From Erythrocercus mccallii (lineage: Eukaryota; Chordata; Aves; Passeriformes; Dicruridae): DNA of 64,000 nt. Below the pieces are notes generated by a model. That model was not told the DNA's origin. It saw only the letters and a list, made by a program, of their open reading frames with translations, and ran no database searches. A program made the position numbers and the translations under genes. Below, in pieces: positions 62,038-64,000 of the stretch (the first letter of the stretch is position 1; each line of letters starts with the position of its first letter). The stretch spans positions 62,001-126,000 of the forward strand of contig VZRG01001323.1 in assembly GCA_013397435.1 (NCBI GenBank), given 5' to 3'.

Positions 62038-64000
62038 GTGAGTGCCCAAAAAACACCTCCCTGCATGAGCCACCTGGAAAACACTCAGGTGTTCTCCTCT
62101 TAGAATTGATCCAAACATGTAGCAAAAAAATACAAAAAGGCACTTACAGCATTCCAGTGCTCCCCTTTTATGATTGATCTGGGCATTCCAATGTTCTGTC
62201 TTAGGATTGATTCAGGCATAAAGGCAAAGTCCTCTGCTTCATGTTTTCATGCTGTTTTCCTGCTGTATTTCATAGTCTGGGAAATGTTGCTCAGTGATGG
62301 TGTCATGACAAATTTCTCATGACAGTCACTTTTTCGATGTCAGTATCACCACAGCTTTCTCATAGAAGTCAGGACAGAACAGCAAAACACAAGGCAAGAA
62401 TCATTTGCTGTCAGATGCTTTAATAAAATCGTGCTCTTAATTACTCAATCTCACTGAGTTTAGTTTAACTGCATTATCTTTGAAGGTTCATAAGGATCCT
62501 GCACTCAGCCTCTGATAATGATTTATTATGCATTGATTTATAAGCTTTTGTGTTTCCACTTTGATTACTGTGTCTTGTAAAAACAGATGAATTAAATGGA
62601 GCAACTGTTTATTTAAATTTATTTATTGAAATTGTGGATTTAAATCTCTCTAACAGAGATTATCAATATCACAAAGTTAAAGCAAAGGATTTCAAACCTG
62701 GAGAGAAAATCAGCAGGTGGTTTATTAGGATGAATGAGAAAACTATTATACAACCCTGCAACAAACCCCAACAATATTTCATAATTTGGTAGATGAATCA
62801 GCTGGTTTCAGTCAGTTTTTGGAATTCTGTTGATGACCTGTTGGCTCACCTGTGTTCTGAAGAGAGGGAAGTCATTTAGGGTAAAATGGGTAGTCATTTA
62901 GGGTAAAATGCAAATTCACCCTTGATTTCAGGACTGAAGTTGTATTTTCTTGCATGATTTCCATACCATCATGCAACTTATCGAACAGACATGATAAATT
63001 AGCAGTATGGTATTGTATGATAATAAAATAAATATTTAAAAATACCCGAGTGACATAAAATGTCAACTATAAAGGGTCTGAAGCAAAAGCAGGAAGCTGG
63101 AAAATGAGTTATTGTGGGAAAAGGCGACATGGAGTGGTCAGTCCACCCTAAAAGTCAGTGCAGTCCCTGTTTGCAAACTCTGCTTCATGTGCAGTGATTA
63201 CTGCACATTAGAGGAGGGCACAGGTAAAATGATTTTTCATGGACTGACAGAGCCGTATAAATTCTTTTACCACCATAATTTTTTGGGGCAGTATTAAAGG
63301 AGTCCTTTGCAGTCCTTCAGGAGATAATCACAGGAATCAGAATATCTGAGGCACTTTGTCAACTGCCTTATAAATATACAAGAGGAACTGAGTCAACAAA
63401 TACACAGAGCTGCTGACACAGATTTTGTGGGTTCTTGGCAGCACAGAATCATTCACATTAACGTCTTCCCACTTGGAATACTGAAAGAATTCTGAAAAGC
63501 CAAGCGAAAAAATGGGAGTATTTATCTTGAAAGAGAGCTACCCAGAACAAAAAATGTGAAATATCAAACAACATTTTATGGCAGCTTGATAGCAAAAAGG
63601 AAAAGTAACAGAGAGTGGTGTTCTTAGATATAAATTTAAGTTTTAAGTAGGTCAGCTCATTTCCTTAATATCTAAAGGTGTTACCAGGATTTTCATAAGC
63701 ATTTTGATATATAAACCTTTTTTGGATGATGAAACCAAATCATCTTAAAACAGCTTTTGCTACATTTGTATTAGAAAAATTGACAAAAATGGTTTAGTGT
63801 TTTCTGCTTCCTTTGGTTCTGTGTTTTTCATTGGAAGGCAAAAGTGCAGAACTGTTGGAATCACATTTCCATGAAATTCTCTCCCCTTAACACATGCCCA
63901 GTACAACTTCTGGATATAGATCAAAATTTCAGCCCAGATAAATGCTTTGGAAAATAGAGATGATAAATAGGATTTTCATCATCTTTAGTGAAGGGAAGGT
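62038..64000 (+). other. Start of intron 13, runs off the window
   Basis: Begins with gtgagt. It contains a 22-bp tandem duplication at 62871-62910. The exon expected next (TFQQSS-like in CNKSR2, leading to the PH domain) was not found before 64000. Confidence 0.75.
62871..62910 (+). repeat. 22-bp tandem duplication
   Basis: The unit gtcatttagggtaaaatggg plus ta is followed directly by a second, 18-base partial copy without mismatch, so it is recent. Confidence 0.9.

Noticed and set aside
1..64000. Bacterial-type systems, CRISPR arrays, tRNA or rRNA genes, endogenous viral genes
   Set aside because: No repeat-spacer array, no cloverleaf or rRNA motif, and no retroviral or other viral protein motif was seen; everything recognisable fits one avian gene and its introns.

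Overview
The window is vertebrate nuclear DNA, almost certainly from a bird and probably a songbird. It is AT-rich and intron-dominated. It contains several short CR1 LINE 3' ends, and the wording of those at 22259-22400 and 27104-27190 ('ttggaagggaccca...tccaactc') is the form common in passerines. No bacterial, phage, CRISPR or operon-like organisation was seen, and none of the many short ORFs outside the exons below looks real.

One gene fills the window on the + strand: a multi-exon member of the CNK family (connector enhancer of kinase suppressor of Ras), closest to CNKSR2. Twelve consecutive coding exons can be placed (443-606, 20077-20279, 21569-21656, 27962-28003, 30470-30589, 39484-39543, 43201-43269, 51864-52010, 55891-56024, 56575-56780, 60482-60568, about 61792-62037). 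They total about 1.57 kb. In order they encode most of the SAM domain, the CRIC region, the PDZ domain and the post-PDZ CNK2/3 linker region (DUF1170). The first coding exon lies upstream of the window. The PH domain and C-terminal exons lie downstream. Eleven of the twelve acceptors and all twelve donors are canonical and phase-compatible, and no in-frame stop is present, so this is not a processed retrocopy.

Two points stand out. First, the protein differs from the CNKSR2 sequence I remember more than I would expect of a bird ortholog. The CRIC and PDZ core is nearly unchanged, but the linker exons are heavily substituted and have lost the proline-rich IPPPP motif that I recall in both CNKSR2 and CNKSR3. 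Some SAM residues are CNKSR3-like. This could be an additional paralog (an ohnolog absent from mammals, or a duplicated copy such as one on the songbird germline-restricted chromosome) or an unusually fast ortholog. Second, the last exon has no canonical AG acceptor that joins the previous exon in the conserved frame. The only AG after its polypyrimidine tract shifts the frame.

The remaining roughly 62 kb is intronic. Intron 4 has three CR1 fragments, intron 7 one, and intron 9 two or three. Intron 6 holds a striking perfect 12-bp homopurine/homopyrimidine repeat (32827-32893). Other intronic features are a (CA)n/(TA)n microsatellite, long T and A runs, small tandem duplications and a perfect inverted repeat. 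Exon numbers assume that the exon at 443 is the second coding exon.
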